From: Streptomyces sp. NBC_01351
Lineage (GTDB): Bacteria > Actinomycetota > Actinomycetes > Streptomycetales > Streptomycetaceae
Reading direction: 5' to 3'
Length of the DNA stretch: 64,000 nt
Assembly (NCBI RefSeq): GCF_036237315.1
Contig: NZ_CP108356.1
Coordinates: 1,240,001-1,304,000, forward strand
The translations under genes and the position numbers were made by a program. Shown one piece after another: positions 18,886-26,668 of the stretch. The notes under the pieces were generated by a model, which saw only the letters and a list, made by a program, of their open reading frames with translations, was not told where the DNA came from and did not search any database. The first letter of the stretch is position 1. Each line of letters opens with the position of its first letter.

Positions 18886-19081
18886 CACTTGCTCCTCCAC
18901 TGCACCAGCCGTCGATCTCGGCGCACGGTAACCGAAGAAGGTGTCCAGCAGGGGCGGCCGGACCGCAGCCTCGCAGCGGGACCAGGCCGGTCATGATCCC
19001 GACGGCTGCACCGCACACGGCGAGGCCAGCAACAGCCCAGCAATTCCAGGCCCTATAGAGCGGCCTGCACACATCACCAGA

Positions 19082-19459
19082 AAGGTCATAACACTGTCTC
19101 GATTCTCAATAACTTGTCCATTTAAGGGAAATGCGCAATGGCGCAGCATCAGGGAGACCTATCCCAGCGAATGGGCTGACGTCGTCGAATTCGACGCAGT
19201 CATCCGTCAGGGCAATGCCCGCGCGAACGCGAGCGGCAACCCGCTCCTCGGCCAGGCTTTTCTGCACCGGTCCCGAGTACCCCTTTCCGAGGCGCCGATC
19301 GACCATGTCACCGCAGCAGAATGGGCCGCCCTCCAGCAGGAGACCGACGCTCCGGACGCGGAGGCTCTCGAAGCCGGTGTCGTGGACGGCTGCTCGCCGT
19401 GGGCCTGCCGGGGTGAGCAGCCCGAATCGGTCCGGGACGACTTCGGGCTGGCCATATGA
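19082..19459 (+). pseudogene. 3' remnant of a PAPS-reductase-like gene
   Basis: The frame reads TCPFKGNAQWRSIRETYPSEWADVVEFD, then a basic GNARANASGNPLLGQAFLHRSRVPLSEAP stretch and CSPWACRGEQ. This is the C-terminal part of phosphoadenosine-phosphosulfate-reductase-domain proteins found on actinobacterial elements and phages. The upstream nucleotide-binding domain is missing and no good start exists; CTG at 19094 is the only candidate. Its first codons (ATA ACT TGT CCA TTT AAG GGA AAT) are AT-rich and unlike neighbouring genes. The stop overlaps the methyltransferase start (ATGA), so the ancestral pair was co-translated. Confidence 0.6.
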
Positions 19460-20694
19460 GAGACCTCATCGTGGACCTCTTCGCAGGTCCGGGCGGTTGG
19501 GGGCACGCCTTGCACGTGCTGGGTGTGCGCGACGTCGGCCTGGAGTGGGACGAATGGGCCTGCAAGACTCGCGCCGCGGCCGGGCAGACCACGATCCGTA
19601 CCGACGTCGCGCTCTACCCGGTCCGGCCCTTCGTGGGGCGGACCCGCGGGCTGATAGCGAGCCCGCCCTGCCAGGCATGGAGCATGGCCGGCAAACGTCT
19701 CGGGCTTGTCGACCAGCCTCTCGTCCACCAGGCCGTTGCCGACCTTGCGGTCGGCCGCGACACCCGGCCCCAGCTGCTTGCTGCCTGCCAGGACCCGCGG
19801 TCGCTACTGGCCGCCGAGCCGATGCGGTACCTCCATGCCCTCCACACCGTGGGCGAGCCGGAGTGGGTGCTGATGGAGGAGGTGCCCGACGTCGCACCGC
19901 TGTGGAAGCAGTACGCCGCCGTGCTGCGCACCTGGGGGTTCTCCACCTGGAGCGGCATCCTGAACGCGGCCGACTACGGCGTACCGCAGACCAGGAGGCG
20001 GGCGATCCTGATCGCCTCCCGCACCCGTCGGGCCGCCCCGCCCGAACCTACGCACGCCAAGCTCGGCGAGCAGGAATCCCTCTTCGGGCCCGGCCGCCAG
20101 CGATGGGTGTCCATGGCCGAAGCCCTGGGCTGGGGCCGCACGGACGGGCCCGTGCCCACTGTGTGCGCCGGTGGCGGACCCGGGGGCGGGCCCGAACCCT
20201 TCCCGTCCGGCTCCCGAAAGACGCTGTCCGACGCCCGCGACCGCGGCGCCTGGCAAAGCCCCCCGCCCCGCATGGAACCCTCCCGGAGCTCCAAGACCGG
20301 CCCGCCGTGCAGGTGCCGGGAAGGGGCCCGGCCGTCGCCGCGCTGCACGGCCGGACCGGACTGGGTTCTGCGCAGCAACAGCCAGGCGAACGCGGCCGTC
20401 CGCCCCGTGACCGAGCCGGCCGCCACCTTGTTCTTCGGCAACCGCGCCAACGAATGCATCTGGACCACCCGCTCCACCACGGCCCTGTGCTCCGTTGCGG
20501 CGCCGGCAATCCGAATCACCGCCGAGGAAGCCGGGATCCTGCAATCCTTCCCGGCGGCCTACCCCTGGCAGGGCACCAAGGGCCAGCGCTTTTCCCAGAT
20601 CGGCAACGCCGTCCCCCCGCTGCTCGCAGGGCACTTGATCGCCCCGCACGTGGAACGCACGCTCAACCGCGACGACTTCGTCCTGGCGGCGTGA
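19456..20694 (+). CDS. DNA (cytosine-5) methyltransferase
   Basis: The 412-residue enzyme should methylate cytosine C5 in DNA using S-adenosylmethionine. Motif I is DLFAGPGGWG (about residues 7-16). Motif IV carries the catalytic PPCQAWS (about 73-79). Motif VI is EEVPDV in place of ENV (about 139-144). Motif VIII is QTRRRAILIA (about 177-186). Motif X is GNAVPPLLA near residue 385. The region before residue 300 (target recognition) is Arg/Pro-rich and composition there is poorer. It is coupled to the gene fragment upstream (ATGA) and to the DnaB-N gene downstream (TGATG). A lone methyltransferase on an element may protect it from host restriction. No partner endonuclease is adjacent. Confidence 0.85.
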   Translation: MRDLIVDLFAGPGGWGHALHVLGVRDVGLEWDEWACKTRAAAGQTTIRTDVALYPVRPFVGRTRGLIASPPCQAWSMAGKRLGLVDQPLVHQAVADLAVGRDTRPQLLAACQDPRSLLAAEPMRYLHALHTVGEPEWVLMEEVPDVAPLWKQYAAVLRTWGFSTWSGILNAADYGVPQTRRRAILIASRTRRAAPPEPTHAKLGEQESLFGPGRQRWVSMAEALGWGRTDGPVPTVCAGGGPGGGPEPFPSGSRKTLSDARDRGAWQSPPPRMEPSRSSKTGPPCRCREGARPSPRCTAGPDWVLRSNSQANAAVRPVTEPAATLFFGNRANECIWTTRSTTALCSVAAPAIRITAEEAGILQSFPAAYPWQGTKGQRFSQIGNAVPPLLAGHLIAPHVERTLNRDDFVLAA

Positions 20695-21809
20695 TGGCCG
20701 ACCACGCCCGCGCCGCATCCGAGGAGGAGCCCCTCGGCGATCCGCCGCCACTGCCTGTGGTCCACTACGCCGAGCAGGCCCTGCTCGGCGCCCTGCTCCT
20801 GGTACCCGACCGCCTGAAGACCATCGGCCCGCTCGAACCCGAGCACTTCGCCAGCGCCGCCCACAGCAGCCTGTTCGCGGCGATGCGCACGGTGTCCCCA
20901 CCCACGCCCGAGGTCCACCGCACCAGCCCGGTATGGCCCAACCAGCTCCTCGCCGCCGCCCAGACCCGCGCCCTGACAGCCGCCTACCTGCACATCCTCA
21001 TCAGCAACTGCCCCACAGACGCCCATGCCCCGGCCTATGCCCAGATGGTCCGCTCCGGACACGCCCGCCGCCTCCTGCGCCAGCACGCCGGGCTCCTCTC
21101 CCAGGCCGCCCGCACCCCGGGGCCCGACCCGGCCGGAACCGTACTGGCCCGCGCCGACCAGCTCGCCGTCTACCTCGACGAGCTGGCCACGGCCTTCCCC
21201 TCTCACCCCGGGTCGATGCCCCGAACCCCGGCAGCACCCGACCCGGCAGCCAAGGCGCCGGCGGAGGCGGAAGACGAGGAACGGATGCTGCTGGCCGCAG
21301 CGACCGCCCGCCCCGACGACCTGCCGCGGATGCGCTGGCTACACGAAAGCGACTTCACCGTCCCCGTGCACGCCGCCCTCTTCGCCTGCCTGACAGCCCT
21401 CGCCCGCAGAGAGGCGCCCGTGGACCCCATCACCATCCTGTGGGAAGCCCAGCAACGCGGCCTTCTTCACGCGGGGTTCGGCCCTGACGAGGTCCTCGAC
21501 CTGGTCTCCCATCCCGCCGGGGCACCCGAGCACTGGGGCCAGAAGATCCTCCAGCGCGCACTCCTCAGTCAGGCCGTCACGGTCGCCACCCGAATCGCGA
21601 CGCTGACGTCGGACGAAGCAACCTCCGTCCACCAACTGGCCACCGGCAGCCGCCGGGCACTCTCCGCACTGTCCTCCGTCCGGACCCGCTGGCACCACGC
21701 CACCAACGACCCGGGCGAGAAGTCCCCATCCCGCCGGTCAGCCGCCCCGCAAACTCCGGCCGTACGAGCCGGCCCCGCCGCACGAACCCCAGCCCGGCCA
21801 GGCCGATGA
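20694..21809 (+). CDS. DnaB N-terminal-domain protein without helicase core
   Basis: The 371-residue protein starts at ATG 20694 (GTG 20691 is an alternative). It has two copies of the DnaB N-terminal fold: VVHYAEQALLGALLLVPDRL ... FASAAHSSLFAAMR (about residues 20-65), and EERMLLAAATARPDDL ... FTVPVHAALFACLTALA (about 195-245). There is no Walker A or RecA-like helicase domain, so it is not a helicase. It might bind the replicative helicase or primase and recruit or block it for element replication. The stop overlaps the start of the next gene (ATGA). Confidence 0.72.
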   Translation: MADHARAASEEEPLGDPPPLPVVHYAEQALLGALLLVPDRLKTIGPLEPEHFASAAHSSLFAAMRTVSPPTPEVHRTSPVWPNQLLAAAQTRALTAAYLHILISNCPTDAHAPAYAQMVRSGHARRLLRQHAGLLSQAARTPGPDPAGTVLARADQLAVYLDELATAFPSHPGSMPRTPAAPDPAAKAPAEAEDEERMLLAAATARPDDLPRMRWLHESDFTVPVHAALFACLTALARREAPVDPITILWEAQQRGLLHAGFGPDEVLDLVSHPAGAPEHWGQKILQRALLSQAVTVATRIATLTSDEATSVHQLATGSRRALSALSSVRTRWHHATNDPGEKSPSRRSAAPQTPAVRAGPAARTPARPGR

Positions 21810-22333
21810 CCATTCCCGCCCCGACCGAAAGCCCCTCGTGCCTCCGCCGACGCGCACATCCGCTTCGCCCTCCACCCAGACCACCACCCGGCCGTCATCG
21901 CCACGACCTCCGGCTCCACGAGCGACGCCGCCCGCTCTCACCTGTGCGACCTCGGCTTCCGCAGCATCGGACCGGACACCATGGTCCTCGCCCGCATCGA
22001 CCACGAGGAGCCGTACTACGCGACACCGCAGCCAAGCAGCTGAGTCGATACGGCTTCACCGTCGAGATCGAGACGGCACTCCAGGACGAGATCGACACGG
22101 AATGGACCTGGGGCAACTATCCCTTCCCCTGGTGCACCCGCGACGAAGTACGTGAGGTCAGCGCCAAAGCCCAGCGCATCCACAACGACATCTCCGAAGG
22201 CCGCCTGATCATCCACCTTCACGCCGACGACGGGCACACCACCGTCGCCGCGGGTACGTACGCTGGCGGCGTACGCCGTCACGTGCACCTTCACGGGGAG
22301 AACCCCGTCCGCCAAGTCGCCATGGCCTACTAG
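21806..22333 (+). pseudogene. Module-family gene with an out-of-frame middle
   Basis: ATG at 21806 opens a 175-codon frame. The stretch from about 21840 to 22020 reads poorly in it (Arg/Pro/Thr-rich) but clearly in the next frame as ADAHIRFALHPDHHPAVIATT ... LGFRSIGPDTMVLARIDHEEPYYA, then ends at TGA. The original frame resumes as DTAAKQLSRYGFTVEIETAL and runs naturally to the stop. Joining the pieces gives a complete module-family protein followed by IDTEWTWGNYPFPWCTRDEV and HIHL-like strands. One inserted and one deleted base fit. Real decay or two sequencing errors are both possible. Confidence 0.65.
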
Positions 22334-22868
22334 GACGCTCTGCGCCACAACCAGCGTCTGGAGCTGGGGACGGGCCACTTCCTTCGCTGCAGACTCCTCC
22401 GTATCCGTCCAGTGCTCGTCGCCGATGAGCCGCCCCAGGGATGCAGGATCCGCTTCCTGGCGCCGTCGTGAAGCGACGGCGATCAGGCTGCAGACGCACC
22501 CTGCAAGCAGAGCAACGCCTAGGCGGGCGACGGCTCCACCGGCGTCTCGCCGCCTGATTCCTGGTCCGGCTCCATCTCGTCCTCCAGCAAGCCGTGGTGG
22601 TCTTGTGGCCCCAGGATGCCGGTCGGGACCGTCCGGCACGATCACTCCGTGGGGTGACGCCACAAGGTCTGCGATTGGCTGGGCGATATAGAGCGCACGA
22701 TCCCCGGTTTCTGAAACCGGGGATCGTGCGGAAGATCGAGAACTCCACCGCCACGTCCCCGCCCGATCCGTCGAAAGGCCCAGCCGAGAACCCGAAACCC
22801 TTCCCGAATTTCACACACAGCGCGCTCCGCCCGCTCGGGCAACGGCCCCAGCGCAGGGTCGCCAGGCC
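22334..22868. other. Intergenic stretch with possible reverse-strand remnant
   Basis: No convincing gene is present. On the reverse strand about 22525-22335 reads LLAGCVCSLIAVASRRRQEADPASLGRLIGDEHW, which looks like a membrane anchor plus helix and could be a decayed small gene. The palindrome at 22694-22730 lies here, between convergent units. Confidence 0.4.
22694..22730. repeat. Dispersed palindromic element, copy 2
   Basis: Perfect 18-base arms (CGCACGATCCCCGGTTTC and its complement) flank a single T. The inner 12 bases of each arm are identical to copy 1 at 8044-8068. It lies between the forward gene ending at 22333 and the reverse gene ending at 22869, where a two-way terminator would fit. 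Confidence 0.75.
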
Positions 22869-23759
22869 CTACGCCACCGAAGCGTAGGACAGCCGGAACA
22901 GGTCCAGCGCGCGCTCCACGTCCCTCTCCGAGTGCAACTGGACCTCCAGGTCACCGGTGCCGTGGTGTCCCAGCCCCGTCACGTCCCTCGTGAAGCCCGA
23001 AACGAGGTCGACAGCCGCCGGGGCTGCCTTGAGGTACACCAGGAGCTTGTCCTGCCTGGCCGTGACGCAGGCGAAGTTCCGCAGCCTCTGGTACGCGTCG
23101 TACTGCTTGCGCCGGACCTTCGAGACGTCCTCGCCCAGCCCCAGCAACACCTCGTCCACCGCTGCCGCCAGCTCCGCCATCGCCCCCGACTCCTGCCGCG
23201 CAGGCACCTGCGTGTCAGTGCCACGACGACGCGTGCGCGGGGCCGCTTTGGCCTGCCCGGCGACCGAGGCGACCGTCTCGAGTGCGATGTGGTGCTCGCC
23301 GAACAGCCGGTACCGCACCAGGTCGATCGATCTCCGGTGCTCGCGGAGCGCGTGGAGGTCGTAGCGGGTGAAATCGCCAGCGATGCAGATCAGCCGGGGC
23401 GCGCTCCACAGCACCTGCGCCGCGGCAGTCACCCCGAGACGCTCGCGGACCAACACCTGGAACTCGGTGCGGTGATCCATCAGCCAGGCCACGTAGAACA
23501 GCCCTTGCGACAGCACGCCGGGGTCGGTGGATCGCTTGTACTCGACGATCACCGGAGCACCGTTCTCATCGAGCCCCAGCGAGTCGATGCGCCCGCCGTG
23601 AACGGGACCGGTGCTGTACTCGGAGGCGAGGAATCGAACCCCGAGCATCGTCTCCATCGCCCCCTCGACCAGGCCCTGCACATCGGCCTCAGCCTCAGCC
23701 AATCGCGACGTGACCTCGGTCACGCCACTTTTCGTGTAGAACAGTTTCAGGCTTGACAC
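22869..23759 (-). CDS. DUF5655-type protein with PD-(D/E)XK nuclease-like domain
   Basis: The 296-residue protein starts at GTG (MSSLKLFYTKSGVTEV). Residues about 48-78 carry GGRIDSLGLDENGAPVIVEYKRS, an ID...(I/V)EYK arrangement typical of PD-(D/E)XK nucleases such as NucS/DUF91 relatives. The C-terminal 100 residues (RKQYDAYQRLRNFACV ... GFTRDVTGLGHHGTGDLEV) match DUF5655. It probably cuts or binds DNA. It lies next to the ABC-three-component operon, separated by 400 bases, and may be part of the same defence island. Confidence 0.75.
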   Translation of the reverse strand: MSSLKLFYTKSGVTEVTSRLAEAEADVQGLVEGAMETMLGVRFLASEYSTGPVHGGRIDSLGLDENGAPVIVEYKRSTDPGVLSQGLFYVAWLMDHRTEFQVLVRERLGVTAAAQVLWSAPRLICIAGDFTRYDLHALREHRRSIDLVRYRLFGEHHIALETVASVAGQAKAAPRTRRRGTDTQVPARQESGAMAELAAAVDEVLLGLGEDVSKVRRKQYDAYQRLRNFACVTARQDKLLVYLKAAPAAVDLVSGFTRDVTGLGHHGTGDLEVQLHSERDVERALDLFRLSYASVA

Positions 23760-24159
23760 CCCCCTTGTGGACGTGTGTGCGGTAACACCTGCGGCTGCAA
23801 GGCTATTTCCGCCAGATCAGGCGCACCAAGATCCGAACCGGACCAGGCGCGGACCAGGTTCCCGGCCCCGCCTCGATCGGGCCAGCACTCACGTGGCGCA
23901 GGTCAACGTCGCACCGACTGGCCCCGCCCCAGGTGGGGGCCAACACGGAACGCCCTCACCCCCGCGCATATCCGTGGGGAACGCGCCGCTGACAACGCCC
24001 TCAGGACACCCAGGACTCCTCTCCAACGGGGCTGTCCAGCGTCCCAGCCGCAGAATTGAACGGCTCGGGCCAACGCCCTACGCGCCTCATTGAGAAAAGC
24101 GATCACAACGGCTGTGCGCCAACGCCGGATCAGAGGCTCACGCAGTCCAAACAGCCTGA
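23760..24159. other. Intergenic region between the nuclease gene and the ABC-type operon
   Basis: No gene is supported. A hairpin with TGGCCCC/GGGGCCA arms at 23929-23952 could terminate the reverse-strand operon ending at 24160. The promoter of the nuclease gene should lie at its left end, just above 23759. Confidence 0.5.
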
Positions 24160-26094
24160 TCAGGACTCGTCCTCGGCGCGGTGGGTGTGCTCGGGTCCGG
24201 GGTGGGCTACGCCTGGGACGAGAGGATTGTCGTAGTCAAGTTCGATCTTGCCGAAAGCTGCGCCTGGGGTGGGCGCCGAATCGTTGTCGGCGATGATCAG
24301 CTGGACCTGCGGGCCGTGGACCTCGGCGAGTTTTTGAAAGCGCTGGTAGGTCCGATGCCCGCGCGCCTGGTCGTCCAGGTTGCTCCCGGACGCCTTTCGA
24401 GGCGAGTCGATGATCAGCAGTGACGGCACCCGGACGTCTCGGTGTGTGATGCCGAACTCCAGCAGGGAGAGGCTGTATGCGACGTTGATGCAGGTCACGA
24501 TCCCCCCGCCGTCGGCCTGAAGACTCTCGAACGAGACGTTGTCCACGACCGGCAAATAGGACGACGGGTCGATGGTCGCGGACTGGATCCACGGTGCGGG
24601 GCGCAGCTGCGAGATCATCGTGTTGAAGTCTCGACCAAGGTCTCTCACGAGGGTTTGTCGCGCAGCGAGTTCAGCTGTGCGGGCCTTCTTCTCAGCGGTT
24701 GCGCGGGTTCGCTGCTCCTTGATGGCTCGGACGTCTCGTGCGATCGCGTGTGCCCGCGTCCAGGAGTCTCGTAGCTGGGACACGGAGTCGATGGCTGCCC
24801 TGAGGGAGGCCGCGCGGGCACTGGCGTCTGCGATGGCGTCGAAGCGGGGTGCCACGAGGTCGCGGGTCTGTGCGTCGAGTTGACGGCGCAGACTGTGGGC
24901 GAGGAAGTCGGTTTGCTGGGCTCGTTGTTGCGCGACTTCCAGGACAGCGCTATCGGCTTCGAGCACGGCTCGGGCGTCCTGAAGCTGAAAGTCAAGATTC
25001 CTTCGGGTCTGTGCGATAGCAGCGGGATCGACGTCTTGGTCGTGCGGGTCGTCCTGAAGGCAGACCACGCAGTGGTCCTCGGGTACGGAGCGGGTGCTGA
25101 GGCGCTGCATGCAACGTGGACAGACAACGAAGTCGAAGGGTGACAACTTCTCAATGGCGGTGGTGGAGCGGTCGAGTCGGGCCAGGTCGAGCTCGACCTG
25201 GGCGACGACCGCGGCACGGGCCTCCACCAGCTCTTCTGCCGCAAGGACGTCCTGCTCGGCGTCGCGGGCACTGTCCAGTGCCGCACGCAGGTCTCGGCGC
25301 AGGACGGCGTCGGCTGCGGTGCTCTCCTCCAGTTCGTGACGCAGGGATGCCAGCGCTGCATCTGCTCGCTGCAGCATGTCCCGCAGGCTGGTGAGCTCGG
25401 CCCGCAGTTGGTCCTCGGTGCGGGGATCAGTCGCATTGAGGAAGTCCTTGACGTTCTCGTACTCGTCCGTCTTCTTACGGAGCTCCTCCTTGAGCTCGCC
25501 CAGCTTCCGGCTGAGTTCCAGCACGGTGCTGTCGGTGAGCGCGAACATCAGCTTGAAGAGGGCGGTGCGTTTGGTCTTGAACCATGTGTCGAGGTGTCCC
25601 ACGACTTCGCGGTCAATGTTGCGGGCTTCCCGGTACACGTAGGCGAAGAGATCGGTGAACGTGAGGTCCCGCGTTGTGGCTTTGCCGTCGCGGCTGGCGG
25701 GGATCGTCTCACGGGGGAAGTCGAGGGCCGCCAGAAGGTAGTCCGACAAGGATGGCAGGTCGTCGTCCGCTTGTACGGCGTAGGTGTTGCGAGTGGCCAG
25801 GGTCCCTGGGTCCAGGACCTCCACCTGGCCGGAGCGGGCGTCGTTCACGGTCCTCTTGAGGATCACGTGCTGCTCGCCGATGAAGACCTCGGCACAGGCA
25901 GAGATGACGTGATCGCGGACGGCCGGGGTCAGTACGGCTTTGCCACCCACCACATGCTTGAGCAGCATCAGGAGGCTGGACTTGCCTGTGCCGCTGGGAC
26001 CGCTGACGACGGTGGCCGGCCCGTCGAAGCAGTAGGTCTTCTCGGCGTCGGCGGTGGTGACGGTGAGGGAGCGGAAGCGAAGGTGGACTGCCAT
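24160..26094 (-). CDS. Rad50/SMC-like ATPase of an ABC-three-component defence system
   Basis: The 644-residue protein has a Walker A motif near the N terminus (VVSGPSGTGKSSLL, about residues 29-42). Long coiled coils follow (about 190-310 and 345-500), broken by a zinc-hook-like pair CPRCMQR ... HCVVC near residues 325-345. The C terminus has an ABC-type Walker B (SLLIIDSPRKA, about 558-568). This is the Rad50/SMC plan used by ABC-three-component and Lamassu (LmuB) ATPases, thought to sense invading DNA and release the nuclease. The start follows the middle-component stop by one base. Function is inferred from operon order and architecture. Confidence 0.8.
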   Translation of the reverse strand: MAVHLRFRSLTVTTADAEKTYCFDGPATVVSGPSGTGKSSLLMLLKHVVGGKAVLTPAVRDHVISACAEVFIGEQHVILKRTVNDARSGQVEVLDPGTLATRNTYAVQADDDLPSLSDYLLAALDFPRETIPASRDGKATTRDLTFTDLFAYVYREARNIDREVVGHLDTWFKTKRTALFKLMFALTDSTVLELSRKLGELKEELRKKTDEYENVKDFLNATDPRTEDQLRAELTSLRDMLQRADAALASLRHELEESTAADAVLRRDLRAALDSARDAEQDVLAAEELVEARAAVVAQVELDLARLDRSTTAIEKLSPFDFVVCPRCMQRLSTRSVPEDHCVVCLQDDPHDQDVDPAAIAQTRRNLDFQLQDARAVLEADSAVLEVAQQRAQQTDFLAHSLRRQLDAQTRDLVAPRFDAIADASARAASLRAAIDSVSQLRDSWTRAHAIARDVRAIKEQRTRATAEKKARTAELAARQTLVRDLGRDFNTMISQLRPAPWIQSATIDPSSYLPVVDNVSFESLQADGGGIVTCINVAYSLSLLEFGITHRDVRVPSLLIIDSPRKASGSNLDDQARGHRTYQRFQKLAEVHGPQVQLIIADNDSAPTPGAAFGKIELDYDNPLVPGVAHPGPEHTHRAEDES

Positions 26095-26095
26095 T

Positions 26096-26668
26096 TCAGA
26101 TCTCCGTCCGCCAGGGCCTGTCGACCGCGTCCGGCAGACGGTCGTAGATGAGGGTCTTCAGGGTCGTACCTGACTTGTTGAAGTGCTTCTTGAGGAGGGT
26201 GATGCGTTTCGCCACCACGGACCACTCGTCCGTTTCTGCCAGCATTGCGGCGGCGACCGCGCCGGACGCGGTGATGCGGAACTCGGCCCGGTCAGTCCCG
26301 CTGTAGGTGATCAGGTCGCGGGCAGCCAGGGATCCCAGGACGGTGTAGTAGCGGTGGTCCCAGGGTCCGTACTTGTAGCGGGTCATGCGGCTCTCGACGG
26401 ATAGGCGTTCAGCGGAGGTGGGTTGGGCTCCGTCGGGCCACGGGATTCCGTCCTCGGCCAGGAGGCGCTCCAGCATGGCCGGGTAGCGCAGCAGGAAGTC
26501 GAGCTTGGCAAGTTTGGTCAGCCCTTCCAGGCCCTTCTTCACTCCGGTGAAACGGTCGATCAGCAGCAGCACACGGGCCTCGTGATAGTGAGCCTCATAC
26601 TGCTCCTGTCGACGGGCCCGGTCCCTGAGGCGCGTGGTCGCCACCAGACGGTCGCTGGCGCTTGTCAC
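26096..26668 (-). CDS. ABC-three-component middle component (winged-helix-like)
   Basis: The 190-residue protein begins MTSASDRLVATTRLRDRARR. The central part, FTGVKKGLEGLTKLAKLDF, LSVESRMTRYKYGPWDHRYY and VLGSLAARDLITYSG, is characteristic of the small middle components that bridge effector and ATPase in ABC-three-component systems. It resembles a winged helix. Its start overlaps the nuclease stop by four bases (ATGA), and the ATPase begins one base after its stop, so the three are translated together. LmuC of Lamassu is the functional parallel. Confidence 0.75.
   Translation of the reverse strand: MTSASDRLVATTRLRDRARRQEQYEAHYHEARVLLLIDRFTGVKKGLEGLTKLAKLDFLLRYPAMLERLLAEDGIPWPDGAQPTSAERLSVESRMTRYKYGPWDHRYYTVLGSLAARDLITYSGTDRAEFRITASGAVAAAMLAETDEWSVVAKRITLLKKHFNKSGTTLKTLIYDRLPDAVDRPWRTEI

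Noticed and set aside
22016..22663. Reverse-strand open frame overlapping the module gene
   Set aside because: Its left half is antisense to a well-supported forward gene. Only a short piece near 22335-22525 looks protein-like, noted as a possible remnant.
23620..23645. A GGTTCGATTCC-like T-loop sequence on the reverse strand
   Set aside because: It lies inside the coding frame of the DUF5655 protein (GVRFLASEYS) and no acceptor stem or anticodon arm surrounds it, so it is not a tRNA.
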